This document shows positions 43,038 through 55,239 of a DNA stretch of 64,000 nt, piece by piece. Source of the stretch: Leclercia sp. 29361 (GTDB taxonomy: Bacteria; Pseudomonadota; Gammaproteobacteria; Enterobacterales; Enterobacteriaceae). The notes under the pieces were generated by a model. That model saw only the letters and a program-made list of their open reading frames with translations. It was not told the DNA's origin and made no database searches. Location: positions 434,001 to 498,000 of the forward strand of contig NZ_CP049786.1 in assembly GCF_011290365.1 (NCBI RefSeq), written 5' to 3'. Position 1 is the first letter of the stretch. Each line of letters starts with the position of its first letter. A program made the position numbers and the translations under genes.

Positions 43038-44039
43038 ATGCGTAAGTCAGTTATTGCGATCATCATCATCGTGCTGGTCGTGCTTTATACCTCTATTTTT
43101 GTAGTTAAAGAGGGCGAGCGCGGTATTACCCTGCGTTTTGGCAAAGTTCTGCGTGACAGCGAAAACAAACCGCTGGTTTACGAGCCGGGTCTGCACTTTA
43201 AGATCCCGATGATCGAATCGGTTAAAACCCTGGATGCCCGTATCCAGACCATGGATAACCAGGCCGATCGCTTCGTGACCAAAGAGAAGAAAGACCTGAT
43301 TGTCGACTCTTACATCAAGTGGCGCATCAGCGATTTCAGTCGTTACTACCTGGCGACCGGCGGCGGTGACGTCTCCCAGGCCGAAGTGCTGCTGAAACGT
43401 AAGTTCTCTGACCGTCTGCGTTCTGAAATTGGTCGTCTGGATGTGAAAGACATCGTTACCGACTCCCGTGGTCGTCTGACCCTGGAAGTACGTGATGCCC
43501 TGAACTCCGGCTCTGCGGGCACGGAAGATGAAGTGACCACGCCAGCGGCTGACGACGCGATCGCCAAAGCGGCTGAACGTGTTCAGGCTGAAACCAACGG
43601 CAAAGTGCCGGTGATCAACCCGAACAGTATGGCTGCGTTAGGTATCGAAGTGGTTGATGTACGTATTAAGCAGATCAACCTGCCGACCGAAGTGTCCGAA
43701 GCGATTTACAACCGTATGCGCGCTGAGCGTGAAGCGGTAGCCCGTCGCCATCGTTCACAGGGTCAGGAAGAGGCTGAGAAGCTGCGTGCAACCGCAGACT
43801 ATGAAGTGACTAAAACGTTGGCAGAAGCTGAGCGTCAGGGTCGTATCCAGCGTGGTGAAGGTGATGCCGAAGCCGCGAAACTGTTCGCCGACGCGTTCAG
43901 CCAGGATCCAGACTTCTATGCCTTTATCCGTAGTCTGCGTGCCTATGAAAGCAGCTTCCAGAGCAATCAGGATGTGATGGTGCTCAGCCCGGATAGCGAT
44001 TTCTTCCGCTACATGAAATCACCGGCGACAAGCCGCTAA
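43038..44039 (+). CDS. hflC: FtsH modulator HflC
   Basis: 333 residues. An N-terminal membrane anchor (about 4-22) and an SPFH domain with coiled coil (GQEEAEKLRATADYEV) are visible. It is the partner of HflK. It is followed by a strong terminator. In E. coli, yjeT follows hflC, but no such frame is found here before purA. Confidence 0.97.
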   Translation: MRKSVIAIIIIVLVVLYTSIFVVKEGERGITLRFGKVLRDSENKPLVYEPGLHFKIPMIESVKTLDARIQTMDNQADRFVTKEKKDLIVDSYIKWRISDFSRYYLATGGGDVSQAEVLLKRKFSDRLRSEIGRLDVKDIVTDSRGRLTLEVRDALNSGSAGTEDEVTTPAADDAIAKAAERVQAETNGKVPVINPNSMAALGIEVVDVRIKQINLPTEVSEAIYNRMRAEREAVARRHRSQGQEEAEKLRATADYEVTKTLAEAERQGRIQRGEGDAEAAKLFADAFSQDPDFYAFIRSLRAYESSFQSNQDVMVLSPDSDFFRYMKSPATSR

Positions 44040-44059
44040 TTTTACGGCTTGAAGACGAC

Positions 44060-44088
44060 AATGGCGCCTCTCGGGGCGCCATTTTTTT
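44060..44088 (+). terminator. Rho-independent terminator after hflC
   Basis: AATGGCGCC pairs with GGCGCCATT around a 6-base loop, followed by TTTTTTT. It lies 20 bases after the hflC stop, so hflC and purA are probably separate transcripts. Confidence 0.93.
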
Positions 44089-44271
44089 GTGACTCTGGGG
44101 CCCAAATTCTGAAGATGCTATAAAGGCGTTTGTCATTCCAACCAGTGTAATCGCTGATAGCGCCGCATCGCTTGTGATGAAAAACGGCTCTTCACACAAC
44201 ATATTGAGGTAATCGATTAATTGGTGATGAACCCGGCAAGTTCGACGAAATTTGTATACAAAAAAAGCTGA

Positions 44272-45624
<1,353 letters not shown>

Positions 45625-45632
45625 TGATGGTT

Positions 45633-45705
45633 TTGCCCGGCGGCGCTGAGCTTGCCGGGCCTACAGACCTCCATCGTAGGCCGGATAAGCAACGCGCATC
45701 CGGCC
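45633..45705. repeat. REP/BIME pair
   Basis: TTGCCCGGCGGCGCT...TTGCCGGGCCTAC and GTAGGCCGGATAAGC...CATCCGGCC form a head-to-head REP pair after purA. Confidence 0.9.
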
Positions 45706-45827
45706 TTTTCTTTCTCCTTCCCGCCTTTCAGTTCAAATAAATTAGCCGCCAACTATCTGGCTGGTTTATCATCATTAATGAATATCTCTGCGGATATACC
45801 GCGATTTACCCTTTTCCTGAGGTTGAT

Positions 45828-46253
45828 GTGCAGTTAACAAGTTTCACCGATTACGGATTACGCGCGCTGATCTACATGGCGTCGTTACCTGAAGGGAAGA
45901 TGACCAGTATCTCTGAGGTGACAGAGGTGTACGGCGTGTCCCGTAATCATATGGTCAAAATAATCAATCAACTTAGCCGTGCCGGATACGTTGCTGCCGT
46001 CCGCGGGAAAAATGGCGGCATTCGCCTCGGTAAACCGGCACAGAGTATTCGTGTTGGTGATGTGGTACGCGAACTGGAGCCATTAACTCTGGTGAACTGT
46101 AGCAGCGCGTTCTGCCACATTACGCCCGCCTGTCGTCTGAAACAGGCGCTTTCAAAGGCCGTGCAAAGTTTTCTCATGGAGCTGGATAACTACACGCTGG
46201 CCGATTTGGTTGAAGAGAATCAACCGCTGTATAAATTATTGCTGGTGGAATGA
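45828..46253 (+). CDS. nsrR: Nitric oxide-sensing repressor NsrR
   Basis: 141 residues from a GTG start (45828), with TGAGG upstream. Rrf2-family winged helix ([20 protein letters not shown]) with the [Fe-S] ligands Cys91, Cys96 and Cys102. NO disrupts the cluster and derepresses nitrosative-stress genes. It precedes rnr closely. Confidence 0.97.
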   Translation: MQLTSFTDYGLRALIYMASLPEGKMTSISEVTEVYGVSRNHMVKIINQLSRAGYVAAVRGKNGGIRLGKPAQSIRVGDVVRELEPLTLVNCSSAFCHITPACRLKQALSKAVQSFLMELDNYTLADLVEENQPLYKLLLVE

Positions 46254-46291
46254 AGAAAATTTCCACCGGAGATGACAACGGAGGAACCGCT

Positions 46292-48733
46292 ATGTCACAA
46301 GATCCTTTCCAGGAACGCGAAGCTGAAAAATACGCTAATCCTATCCCAAGCCGCGAGTTCATCATTGAACACTTAACCAAACGCGAAAAACCCGCTAATC
46401 GTGAAGAACTTGCCGTTGAATTAAACATTGAAGGCGAAGAGCAAATTGAAGCCCTTCGCCGTCGTCTGCGCGCCATGGAGCGCGACGGACAACTGGTCTT
46501 TACCCGCCGCCAGTGCTATGCCCTGCCAGAACGCCTCGACCTGCTGAAAGGCATGGTGATTGGTCACCGGGATGGTTTCGGCTTCCTGCGCGTCGAAGGC
46601 CGTAAGGACGATCTCTATCTCTCCTCTGAACAGATGAAGATGTGCATTCACGGCGACCAGATCCTGGCCCAGCCGCTGGGTGCCGACCGTAAAGGTCGTC
46701 GTGAGGCGCGCGTGGTACGCGTGCTGGTGCCAAAAACCAGCCAGATCGTGGGCCGCTACTTCACCGACGCCGGCGTCGGTTTTGTGGTGCCGGACGACAG
46801 CCGTCTGAGCTTTGATATCCTTATTCCACCGGAAGAGGTGATGGGCGCGCGGATGGGCTTTGTGGTGGTCGTTGAACTGACCCAGCGTCCGACCCGCCGT
46901 ACCAAAGCGATCGGTAAGATTGTCGAAGTGCTGGGCGATAACATGGGCACCGGCATGGCCGTGGACATGGCGCTGCGCACCCACGAAATCCCGTACGTCT
47001 GGCCAAAAGCGGTTGAAGAGCAGGTTGAAGGCCTGAAAGAGCAGGTCCCGGAGTCGGCGAAAGCGGGCCGTGTGGATCTGCGTAGCCTGCCGCTGGTCAC
47101 CATCGATGGCGAAGACGCCCGTGACTTTGATGACGCCGTTTACTGCGAGAAAAAACGCGGCGGCGGCTGGCGTCTGTGGGTGGCCATTGCGGATGTGAGC
47201 TATTACGTCCGCACAGGTACCCCGCTGGATGGTGAAGCCCGCAACCGTGGCACTTCGGTCTACTTCCCGTCCCAGGTCGTGCCGATGCTGCCGGAAGTGC
47301 TCTCCAACGGTTTGTGCTCCCTCAACCCGCAGGTTGACCGTCTGTGCATGGTGTGTGAAATGACCATCTCCACCAAAGGGCGTTTAACCGGCTACAAATT
47401 CTATGAAGCGGTGATGAGTTCACATGCTCGCCTGACCTACACCAAAGTGTGGCACATGCTGCAGGGTGACCAGGATCTGCGTGAACAGTATGCGCCGCTG
47501 GTGAAGCACATCGAAGAGTTGCATAACCTCTATAAAGTGCTGGATCAGGCGCGTGAAGAGCGCGGCGGGATCTCCTTTGAGAGCGAAGAGGCGAAGTTCA
47601 TCTTCAACGCCGAGCGCCGCATCGAGCGGATCGAACAGACCCAGCGTAACGATGCCCACAAGCTGATTGAAGAGTGCATGATCCTGGCCAACATCTCGGC
47701 GGCACGCTTCGTTGAGAAAGCCAAAGAGCCAGCGCTGTTCCGTATTCACGACAAACCGACCACCGAAGCCATTACCTCGTTCCGTACCGTACTGGCGGAG
47801 CTGGGCCTTGAACTGCCGGGCGGTAACAAGCCGGAGCCACGCGATTACGCCGAGCTGCTGGAATCCATCGCCGATCGCCCTGACGCCGAAATGCTGCAAA
47901 CCATGCTGCTGCGCTCCATGAAGCAGGCGATTTACGATCCGGAAAACCGCGGTCACTTTGGCCTGGCATTGCAGTCTTATGCCCACTTTACCTCGCCGAT
48001 CCGTCGTTACCCGGACCTCTCCCTGCACCGCGCTATTAAATATCTGCTGGCGCAGGAGCAGGGTCATAAAGGCAACACCACGGAAACCGGGGGTTACCAC
48101 TACTCCATGGAAGAGATGCTGCAGCTGGGCCAGCACTGTTCGATGGCGGAACGCCGGGCGGATGAAGCCACGCGTGACGTCGCTGACTGGCTGAAGTGTG
48201 ACTTCATGCTGGATCAGGTCGGGAACGTGTTTAAAGGCGTGATTGCCAGCGTCACCGGTTTTGGCTTCTTTGTCCGTCTTGATGAACTCTTTATTGATGG
48301 CCTGGTGCATGTCTCCTCCCTGGATAACGACTACTACCGTTACGATCAGGTTGGGCAGCGTCTGACCGGCGAATCCAGCGGCCAGACTTACCGTCTGGGC
48401 GATCGCGTGGAAGTGAAGGTTGAAGCGGTCAACATGGACGAGCGTAAGATCGATTTCAGCCTGATCTCCAGCGAACGTGCGCCGCGCAACGTGGGTAAAA
48501 CCGCACGCGACCATGCGAAGAAAGGGGCGCCTGGCAAAACCAGCGGCAAGCGTCGTCAGACCGGTAAGAAGGTGAACTTCGAGCCGGACAGCGCCTTCCG
48601 TGGCGAGAAAAAACAGAAGCCGAAGGCCGCGAAGAAAGAAGCCAGAGCAGCGAAAAAGCCGTCGGACAAAACCCAGAAAATCGCCGCCGCGACCAAAGCG
48701 AAGCGCGCAGCGAAGAAAAAAGTAGCGGAATAA
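46292..48733 (+). CDS. rnr: Ribonuclease R
   Basis: 813 residues from [14 protein letters not shown], after GGAGG. It has a winged helix (25-90), cold-shock domains, an RNB catalytic domain with [12 protein letters not shown], a C-terminal S1 domain, and a Lys/Ala-rich tail (about 725-813) that destabilises the enzyme in growing E. coli. It degrades structured RNA 3' to 5' and matures tmRNA. It follows nsrR by 38 bases. Confidence 0.98.
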   Translation: MSQDPFQEREAEKYANPIPSREFIIEHLTKREKPANREELAVELNIEGEEQIEALRRRLRAMERDGQLVFTRRQCYALPERLDLLKGMVIGHRDGFGFLRVEGRKDDLYLSSEQMKMCIHGDQILAQPLGADRKGRREARVVRVLVPKTSQIVGRYFTDAGVGFVVPDDSRLSFDILIPPEEVMGARMGFVVVVELTQRPTRRTKAIGKIVEVLGDNMGTGMAVDMALRTHEIPYVWPKAVEEQVEGLKEQVPESAKAGRVDLRSLPLVTIDGEDARDFDDAVYCEKKRGGGWRLWVAIADVSYYVRTGTPLDGEARNRGTSVYFPSQVVPMLPEVLSNGLCSLNPQVDRLCMVCEMTISTKGRLTGYKFYEAVMSSHARLTYTKVWHMLQGDQDLREQYAPLVKHIEELHNLYKVLDQAREERGGISFESEEAKFIFNAERRIERIEQTQRNDAHKLIEECMILANISAARFVEKAKEPALFRIHDKPTTEAITSFRTVLAELGLELPGGNKPEPRDYAELLESIADRPDAEMLQTMLLRSMKQAIYDPENRGHFGLALQSYAHFTSPIRRYPDLSLHRAIKYLLAQEQGHKGNTTETGGYHYSMEEMLQLGQHCSMAERRADEATRDVADWLKCDFMLDQVGNVFKGVIASVTGFGFFVRLDELFIDGLVHVSSLDNDYYRYDQVGQRLTGESSGQTYRLGDRVEVKVEAVNMDERKIDFSLISSERAPRNVGKTARDHAKKGAPGKTSGKRRQTGKKVNFEPDSAFRGEKKQKPKAAKKEARAAKKPSDKTQKIAAATKAKRAAKKKVAE

Positions 48734-48750
48734 TTTTCCCTGACCTTGAT

Positions 48751-48770
48751 CCTCTCCCTTTCGGGAGAGG
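48751..48770. repeat. Small palindrome between rnr and rlmB
   Basis: CCTCTCCC-TTTC-GGGAGAGG, 8-bp stem. It has no T-run, so it may be an RNA stabiliser or processing site. It is similar to the repeat at 25591. Confidence 0.6.
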
Positions 48771-48796
48771 AGAACAGTAATTAATGAGAATCATCA

Positions 48797-49528
48797 ATGA
48801 GTGAAATGATTTACGGCATCCACGCGGTGCAGGCCCTGCTGGAGCGCGCACCGGAGCGTTTTCAGGAAGTCTTTATTCTGAAAGGGCGTGAAGACAAACG
48901 CCTGATGCCGCTGATCCACGCCCTGGAAGCGCAGGGTGTGGTGATCCAGCTGGCGAACCGCCAGTATCTGGATGAGAAAAGCGAAGGTGCGGTGCACCAG
49001 GGGATCATCGCCCGCGTCAAGCCGGGTCGCCAGTATCAGGAAAACGATCTGCCGGATCTCATCGCCACCCTGGATAACCCGTTCTTCCTGATCCTCGACG
49101 GCGTGACCGATCCGCACAACCTCGGTGCCTGCCTGCGTAGCGCCGATGCAGCGGGTGTTCACGCGGTGATCGTGCCGAAAGATCGCTCTGCACAGCTCAA
49201 CGCCACGGCCAAAAAAGTGGCCTGCGGCGCAGCGGAAAACGTGCCGCTGATCCGCGTGACCAACCTGGCGCGCACCATGCGTCAACTGCAGGAAGAGAAT
49301 ATCTGGATCGTCGGCACCGCCGGTGAAGCAGATCACACTCTGTTCCAGAGCAAAATGACCGGCCGTCTGGCACTGGTGATGGGCGCGGAAGGTGAAGGTA
49401 TGCGCCGTCTGACCCGCGAGCACTGCGACGAGCTGATCAGCATTCCGATGGCGGGCAGCGTCTCGTCCCTGAACGTCTCCGTGGCAACCGGCATCTGCCT
49501 GTTCGAAGCGGTGCGCCAGAGAGGATAG
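48797..49528 (+). CDS. rlmB: 23S rRNA 2'-O-methyltransferase RlmB (Gm2251)
   Basis: 243 residues of the SPOUT (SpoU) family. The N-terminal substrate-binding domain ([13 protein letters not shown]) precedes the knot motifs [30 protein letters not shown] and [19 protein letters not shown]. It modifies G2251 of 23S rRNA. Confidence 0.97.
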   Translation: MSEMIYGIHAVQALLERAPERFQEVFILKGREDKRLMPLIHALEAQGVVIQLANRQYLDEKSEGAVHQGIIARVKPGRQYQENDLPDLIATLDNPFFLILDGVTDPHNLGACLRSADAAGVHAVIVPKDRSAQLNATAKKVACGAAENVPLIRVTNLARTMRQLQEENIWIVGTAGEADHTLFQSKMTGRLALVMGAEGEGMRRLTREHCDELISIPMAGSVSSLNVSVATGICLFEAVRQRG

Positions 49529-49534
49529 TCTGTT

Positions 49535-49612
49535 GTGCCGGGTGGCGGCTTCGCCTTACCCGGCCTACAAAAGCACGGACCGTAGGCCGGGTAAGCGCAG
49601 CGCCACCCGGCA
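49535..49612. repeat. REP/BIME pair
   Basis: GTGCCGGGTGGCGGC...TTACCCGGCC and GTAGGCCGGGTAAGC...CACCCGGCAC. It lies between rlmB and the MFS transporter gene and marks the junction with genes not present here in E. coli. Confidence 0.9.
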
Positions 49613-49618
49613 CATACC

Positions 49619-50908
49619 TCACTCCTCCAGCGACCGCAAATGGTCATCCTTTCTTAACGTCATCAGCGCAAAAATACTCACCACCGCCGTCGCCATCACG
49701 TAATAGGCCGGAATATCCAGATTCCCCGTCTCTTTTATCAGCCCGGTAATAATTAAGCCCGCACAGCCCGAGAAGATGGCATTCGACAGCGAATAGGCCA
49801 GCCCCAGCCCGGTATAGCGCACCCGCGTCGGGAACATCTCTGACAGCATGGCCGGTCCTGGCCCTGCCAGCATCCCCACCAGGCCACCTGCAATCAGCAC
49901 CACTATCGCTTTCACTGCCAGGGTGCTGGACTCCGCCTGCAGGATTTTCAGTAGCGGCAGGGCGAGGATCAGCAGCAGAACGGCGGCAATCACCATCACC
50001 GTGCGGCGGCCGATGCGATCGCTCAACATCCCGGAGGGAATGATGGTCAGCGCAAAACCGATATTGGAGATCACCGCTATCAGTAGCGCCTGGTTAAAGC
50101 CGGTGTGCAGGGCCGACTGCAGGTAGGCGGGCATGATCACCAGATAGGTATAACCTGCGGCAGACCAGACCATCACCCGGCCGATCCCCATCACGATAGC
50201 TTTCAGCGTGTCGCTGGTGCGGGCTTTCGCCACTACCGGTTTGGTTTGCTGCTTCACGAAGCTCGGCGTCTCTTCCATGCTCACCCGCAGCCACAGGGCG
50301 ACCGCCCCCAGCGGCAGGGCGATAAAGAACGGGATGCGCCAGCCCCAGTCATGCAGGGCTTCTGGCGTCAGCAGGGCCGAGAGCAATGCCACGATCCCCG
50401 CGCCGGCCAGCAGCCCCAGCGCAACGGTAAAGGACTGCCAGGCGCCGTACAGCCCGCGTTTGCCGCGTGGGGCGAACTCGGTCATCAGCGATACCGCGCC
50501 GCCATACTCACCACCCGCGAACAGCCCCTGCAGGATCCGCAGGCCGGTGATGATCAGCGGGGCGGCAATACCAATGCTGGCATACACCGGTACCAGACCA
50601 ATCGCCGCCGTGGCCAGGGTCATCATCACCAATACGATGATAAGGGTGGGCTTACGCCCGATACGATCCCCGATCCGCCCGAAGACGATGGCGCCTAATG
50701 GACGGAAGAAAAAGGCGATAGCAAACGAGGCGTAGGTGAGGATCAGGCTGGTCAGCCCCGCCTCACCGCTGAGCTGGAAAAAGTTTTTTGCAATCACGGT
50801 GGCCAGAAAACCGTACACCGCAAATTCGTACCATTCGATAAAGTTACCGATTGAGCCTGCAACTAATGCACGCTTGTGGGCATCCGGCGCCCGCTGAGTG
50901 GATTGCAT
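49619..50908 (-). CDS. MFS metabolite:H+ symporter (MHS family)
   Basis: 429 residues, 12 membrane segments. The start at 50908 (MQSTQRAPDAHKR) has GGAGAG 7 bases upstream; an ATG five codons earlier lacks one. MHS features are the N-terminal GNFIEWYEFAVYGF, the loop 2-3 GRIGDRIGRKPTL, and LQGLFAGGEYGGAVSLMTEF. Relatives include ProP, KgtP and ShiA, so a carboxylate, betaine or similar solute is likely. The substrate cannot be told. It replaces yjfI-yjfC of E. coli at this site. Confidence 0.9.
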   Translation of the reverse strand: MQSTQRAPDAHKRALVAGSIGNFIEWYEFAVYGFLATVIAKNFFQLSGEAGLTSLILTYASFAIAFFFRPLGAIVFGRIGDRIGRKPTLIIVLVMMTLATAAIGLVPVYASIGIAAPLIITGLRILQGLFAGGEYGGAVSLMTEFAPRGKRGLYGAWQSFTVALGLLAGAGIVALLSALLTPEALHDWGWRIPFFIALPLGAVALWLRVSMEETPSFVKQQTKPVVAKARTSDTLKAIVMGIGRVMVWSAAGYTYLVIMPAYLQSALHTGFNQALLIAVISNIGFALTIIPSGMLSDRIGRRTVMVIAAVLLLILALPLLKILQAESSTLAVKAIVVLIAGGLVGMLAGPGPAMLSEMFPTRVRYTGLGLAYSLSNAIFSGCAGLIITGLIKETGNLDIPAYYVMATAVVSIFALMTLRKDDHLRSLEE

Positions 50909-51091
50909 CGTTATTCTCTCCATGAGGTTAAGAATAAATTATTCACTATAAAAGCCGATATGAAATTTATTATTCGCCCAATCTGTGACCAGATTCACGC
51001 CTGGAGATGGCGAAATTTTGCGCCCGCTTCCGTGCAGCGTCTGCCCGGTCTGTCCATAATTACCTCATTGCCATAGAAGGAGGGATACATT

Positions 51092-52714
51092 ATGCACTGG
51101 CAGACGCACACGGTTTTTAATCAGCCTGCGCCACTCACCAACAGCAACCTTTTTCTTTCCGATCGTGCCCTGTGTGAAGCGGTCAGCCGTGAAGGCGCTG
51201 ACTGGGACGCAGAGCTGCTCGCCAGTATTGGCCAGCAGCTGGGTACGGCAGAATCGCTGGAACTGGGCCGCCTTGCGAACGCCAATCCGCCCGAGCTGCT
51301 GCGCTTTGACGCCAGCGGTGCCCGGCTGGACGATGTGCGTTTTCATCCCGCGTGGCACCTGCTGATGCAGGGGCTGTGCGCTAACCGGGTGCATAACCTG
51401 GCGTGGGAAGAGGAGGCGCGAAAAGGAGCCTTCGTGGCCCGCGCGGCGCGTTTTATCCTGCATGCGCAGGTGGAGGCCGGCACGCTTTGCCCGATCACCA
51501 TGACCCATGCCGCCACGCCGCTGCTGCAGCAGGCGCTACCGCGCATGTTCCATGACTGGCTGACGCCGCTCCTTAGCGACCGATATGACTCCCATCTGAC
51601 GCCGGGCAACCAGAAGCGCGGCCTGCTGATTGGCATGGGGATGACGGAGAAGCAGGGCGGATCGGATGTTCTCAGCAACACCACCAGGGCAGAGCGCTGC
51701 GGCGACGGCAGCTACCGGCTGGTGGGCCATAAGTGGTTTTTCTCGGTGCCGCAAAGCGATGCGCATCTGGTGCTGGCGCAGGCGAAGGGCGGCCTGTCGT
51801 GCTTCTTCGTTCCCCGTTTTCTGCCTGACGGCCTGCGCAATGCCGTCCATCTGGAGCGTCTGAAAGACAAGCTGGGCAACCGCTCCAACGCCAGCAGCGA
51901 AGCTGAGTTTCTCGAGGCCACCGGCTGGCTGCTGGGCGAAGAGGGGGAAGGTGTGCGCCAGATCCTGAAGATGGGCGGCCTGACCCGCTTCGACTGCGCG
52001 CTCGGCAGTCACGGCCTGATGCGCCGGGCCTTCTCGGTGGCGTTGTATCATGCTCACCAGCGGCAAACCTTTGGCAAAAATCTGATCGATCAGCCGCTGA
52101 TGCGCGATGTGTTAAGTCGCATGGCGCTGCAGCTGGAGGGACAAACGGCGCTCCTGTTCCGCCTGGCGCGGGCCTGGGATCGCCGGGATAACGAGCACGA
52201 CGCCCTGTGGGCACGGCTGTTTACCCCGGCCGCGAAACTGGCGATTTGTAAAGCCGGGATCCCGTTCGTCGCGGAAGCGATGGAGGTGTTGGGTGGTATC
52301 GGCTATTGCGAAGAGAGCGAGCTGCCGCGTATCTACCGGGAGATGCCGGTCAACAGCATCTGGGAAGGCTCGGGCAATATTATGGGGCTGGACGTGCTGC
52401 GGGTGCTGGCGAAGCAGCCTGCGGTGATGGATCTGCTGGCCGAGGATTTTGCCGGCGTGAAGGGGCAGGATCGGCACTTCGATCGCAGCTGGCGCCAGTT
52501 ACAGCAGAAGCTGCGTAAACCCCAGGAGGCGCAGGGCAGGGAGATCGCCCGGCAGATCTTCCTGCTGGGCGCGGGGGCACAGATGTTGCGCCATGCGTCA
52601 CCGCCGGTGGCGCAGGCCTGGTGTCGTGAAATGCTTGACGCTCGTGGAGGATCCCTGCTCAGCGAGCAGGTCCAGGACGACCTGCTGCTGCGCGCCACGG
52701 GCGGTGTAGCCTGA
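51092..52714 (+). CDS. aidB: AidB, DNA-binding acyl-CoA dehydrogenase-like protein
   Basis: 540 residues. Belongs to the acyl-CoA dehydrogenase fold; GMGMTEKQGGSDV, the FAD-binding RQTFGKNLID segment and the C-terminal DNA-binding region are typical. In E. coli it is induced by Ada during the adaptive response and protects DNA from alkylation. An AAGGAGG site precedes the ATG. Confidence 0.97.
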   Translation: MHWQTHTVFNQPAPLTNSNLFLSDRALCEAVSREGADWDAELLASIGQQLGTAESLELGRLANANPPELLRFDASGARLDDVRFHPAWHLLMQGLCANRVHNLAWEEEARKGAFVARAARFILHAQVEAGTLCPITMTHAATPLLQQALPRMFHDWLTPLLSDRYDSHLTPGNQKRGLLIGMGMTEKQGGSDVLSNTTRAERCGDGSYRLVGHKWFFSVPQSDAHLVLAQAKGGLSCFFVPRFLPDGLRNAVHLERLKDKLGNRSNASSEAEFLEATGWLLGEEGEGVRQILKMGGLTRFDCALGSHGLMRRAFSVALYHAHQRQTFGKNLIDQPLMRDVLSRMALQLEGQTALLFRLARAWDRRDNEHDALWARLFTPAAKLAICKAGIPFVAEAMEVLGGIGYCEESELPRIYREMPVNSIWEGSGNIMGLDVLRVLAKQPAVMDLLAEDFAGVKGQDRHFDRSWRQLQQKLRKPQEAQGREIARQIFLLGAGAQMLRHASPPVAQAWCREMLDARGGSLLSEQVQDDLLLRATGGVA

Positions 52715-52717
52715 CTC

Positions 52718-54643
52718 TTACAGGCGGAACAGGCTGACCAGATCGGTCAGGTGGGAACCCTTTCCACGCAGAACCTGTGCCGTCTGTTCGCTGCGTGAGA
52801 CGCGATCGGCGTTGATGTGCGACGCTTCGCCGATATGCGTCATCGCCAGGTTCACCTGACCGATACCTGCCGACTGCTCGCGGGAGGCATGGTTAATCTC
52901 CGTGACCAGCTGGTTGATATTGTCGATGTGCTCGATGATGCTCTCCATCGCATGCCGGGTCTGCTCCGACAGGGCGTGGCCCTCGCTCACCTTGCTGAGC
53001 GTATCGCCAATCAGCTGCTCAATCTCCTTCACCGCGTTGGCGCTACGCGCTGCCAGGGCGCGCACTTCCTGAGCCACCACGGCAAAGCCTTTACCGTGCT
53101 CGCCCGCCCGGGCGGCTTCTACGGCGGCGTTCAGGGCCAGGATATTGGTCTGGAAAGCGATACCTTCAATCACCCGCGTAATGGCTTCGATACGTTTCGA
53201 TGCTTCGCGAATATCATCCATGGTAGCGACAGCATTGCTGACGGTCTCCCCGCCCTGATGCACTGCCCGTGAGGTTTCGCCTACCAGCTGCTGGGTCTGC
53301 TCCATATTGGCTGCATTCTGCTGCACGCTGGCCGCCAACTGCTCCATACTGGCGGAGGTCTCTTCCACGCTGCTGGCCTGCTTGTTGATCTGCTCAGAGA
53401 TCTCACCGGTATCCGCCGCCAGGGCGTTGGTTCCCTGATGAATATCCCCTGCGGCTTCACGCACCTGCAGCACGATTTTTTGCAGCCCGCCGCCAATGCC
53501 GTTGATGGCATTGATCAGCTGACCCACCTCATCCTGACGGGTAGCAGGCAGGGTGTTGCGCAGATCGCCTGCGGCATACTGTTCTGCCAGACCAATCACA
53601 TCGCGCAGCGGACGTGAAAGCCAGCGGCGGATAATAAATGCGAACAGCATGGCGAAAAGTGCGGACAGGACGACGCCAGCCAGCAGGAAGCGATCGCGCA
53701 GGCTGGTAACGTCGGCCAGCAGGACGGATTTATCCACCTCGCCCACTATCGTCCAGTTCCAGCCCGGAAGCGGTGTCCAGGCCATAATCAGCGTACGACC
53801 GTCGGCGCTCTGGCGCTCCAGGGTGCCGGATTTATCCGCCAGCAACTGCTGCTGAACGTCGTTCTCCCATTTCGGCAACTGCCCCTCTTCTGCGCTATGG
53901 AACAGGTACTGGCCGTGATTTTTGCCATGACTGCGGTCCAGCACAAAGAAGTGGCCGCTCTCGCCCAGACGGCGGCTGAGGATCTTCTCGCGCATGACGT
54001 TCCACGAGTGGGTAATGTCGACCCCGACGAAGATGATGGCGATCACCTGTCCGCCCGCATCCTTAACCGGTTGATACTGGGTGATATAGCGTTTGCCGAA
54101 CAGCAGGGCGAGGCCGCGATAGACCTCACCTTTGCTGACCACCGCCCAGGCCGGGCTGGCGTGATCCAGTACCGTACCGATGGCCCGGTCGCCGTTCTCT
54201 TTACGCAGGGAGGTTGCCACGCGGACAAAGTCGTCGCCGCTGCGGACAAACAGCGTAGCGATGGCCCCGGTACGATTCAGAAAATCATCGGGCGTGGTGT
54301 TGTTCTCATGGAGTTCCGTCTCACCGCCTTTCAGCAGCGGGACGTTCTGACCGTTAATGGTGCGGGTCTGGCTAGCGTCAATGGTCAGCGGTTGCGGCAA
54401 AAAAGTGGTGAACAGGCGGGTATAGCTCTCTACCTCTTCGGTGAGGCTGGTATTAAACATCTGCACCATATCTACCACGCCGGTAGACTGGTTATGCAGA
54501 TCTTCTATGGCCAGCGATTCGAGTTTTTGACTGGTGTTATAGCTCAGGAGAAAAGTGAACAGCAGAAAGAGTGTGGCAACACTCAAGCCGGTAAGCAGCG
54601 ATAGCTTGGTGCCCAGACCTGCACGGCGAAAAAAGTTGATCAT
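52718..54643 (-). CDS. Methyl-accepting chemotaxis protein with periplasmic Cache domain
   Basis: 641 residues from [15 protein letters not shown], where GAG is positioned before ATG. It has one N-terminal membrane segment (about 14-34), a periplasmic Cache-type sensor (about 40-300; [29 protein letters not shown]), a second segment, HAMP ([19 protein letters not shown]), and the signalling hairpin with tip [16 protein letters not shown]. No NWETF receptor-methylation pentapeptide is present at the C-terminus. The ligand is unknown. It ends 3 bases after aidB and is not found at this site in E. coli. Confidence 0.92.
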   Translation of the reverse strand: MINFFRRAGLGTKLSLLTGLSVATLFLLFTFLLSYNTSQKLESLAIEDLHNQSTGVVDMVQMFNTSLTEEVESYTRLFTTFLPQPLTIDASQTRTINGQNVPLLKGGETELHENNTTPDDFLNRTGAIATLFVRSGDDFVRVATSLRKENGDRAIGTVLDHASPAWAVVSKGEVYRGLALLFGKRYITQYQPVKDAGGQVIAIIFVGVDITHSWNVMREKILSRRLGESGHFFVLDRSHGKNHGQYLFHSAEEGQLPKWENDVQQQLLADKSGTLERQSADGRTLIMAWTPLPGWNWTIVGEVDKSVLLADVTSLRDRFLLAGVVLSALFAMLFAFIIRRWLSRPLRDVIGLAEQYAAGDLRNTLPATRQDEVGQLINAINGIGGGLQKIVLQVREAAGDIHQGTNALAADTGEISEQINKQASSVEETSASMEQLAASVQQNAANMEQTQQLVGETSRAVHQGGETVSNAVATMDDIREASKRIEAITRVIEGIAFQTNILALNAAVEAARAGEHGKGFAVVAQEVRALAARSANAVKEIEQLIGDTLSKVSEGHALSEQTRHAMESIIEHIDNINQLVTEINHASREQSAGIGQVNLAMTHIGEASHINADRVSRSEQTAQVLRGKGSHLTDLVSLFRL

Positions 54644-54771
54644 AAATTGCTCATTGCTAAAAAGGTAACGCTTTTCAACGGCAGAGCGGGGATAACATTT
54701 ATTAGCTTTATGTAACAAAATGTTACGGTATTGTCTCGAGGTAGTAGCGACAAGGATAATAGAATTGTAAA

Positions 54772-54806
54772 TATTAAAAAGCCACTCTTTTTTAGTGGCT
54801 TTTTAT
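54772..54806 (-). terminator. Terminator downstream of yjfN
   Basis: AGCCACT pairs with AGTGGCT around a T-rich loop, with TTTTTAATATTT following on the minus strand. It ends the yjfN transcript. Confidence 0.85.
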
Positions 54807-54815
54807 GGGCGCTTT

Positions 54816-55091
54816 TCAGGCGTAGAGAATGGCTTGTACCCGCCAGCGATTGACATGGCTATCTTCCTGCATGGTAATAATGCGATACCAGGATGCTCCC
54901 TGTTCATCTGCTTTTAGCGCAATCATGCGCTCCACATCCTGCGGACTCCCTGAGATATCATTCACGGAAATCAGTCCAATTTCATTCAAACCCGTCACGC
55001 AATCAGCGCTGGCAAATTCGGCTGACTGTGCGGCAGTACTCACCAGACCGGCTGAGAGTAACAGTGAGGTCAAAGCAAGAGATCGTTTCAT
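54816..55091 (-). CDS. yjfN: YjfN, DUF1471 protein (DegP protease activator)
   Basis: 91 residues from MKRSLALTSLLLS, with GGAG 6 bases upstream. A signal peptide ends SAE, then FASADCVTGLNEIGLISVND and the C-terminal WYRIITMQED...VQAILYA DUF1471 pattern. E. coli YjfN is reported to activate the periplasmic protease DegP. The family members bsmA and yjfY are also in this window. Confidence 0.92.
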   Translation of the reverse strand: MKRSLALTSLLLSAGLVSTAAQSAEFASADCVTGLNEIGLISVNDISGSPQDVERMIALKADEQGASWYRIITMQEDSHVNRWRVQAILYA

Positions 55092-55239
55092 CGTCAGCTC
55101 CATTTTACGTGTCCCCGGTATCCGCCGGGCAATCCTTCGCTAATAAACTCATTTCCATTGCCGCAGGCATGGAGTTTATTGTGGACAGGAAAACGTCTAT
55201 GGACGCAAAGCAGTGTAAATGTCGTTTAAATACCGCTCG

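Noticed and set aside
47420..48514. 364-codon frame antisense to rnr
   Set aside because: A shadow of the rnr codon pattern; the sense gene is certain.
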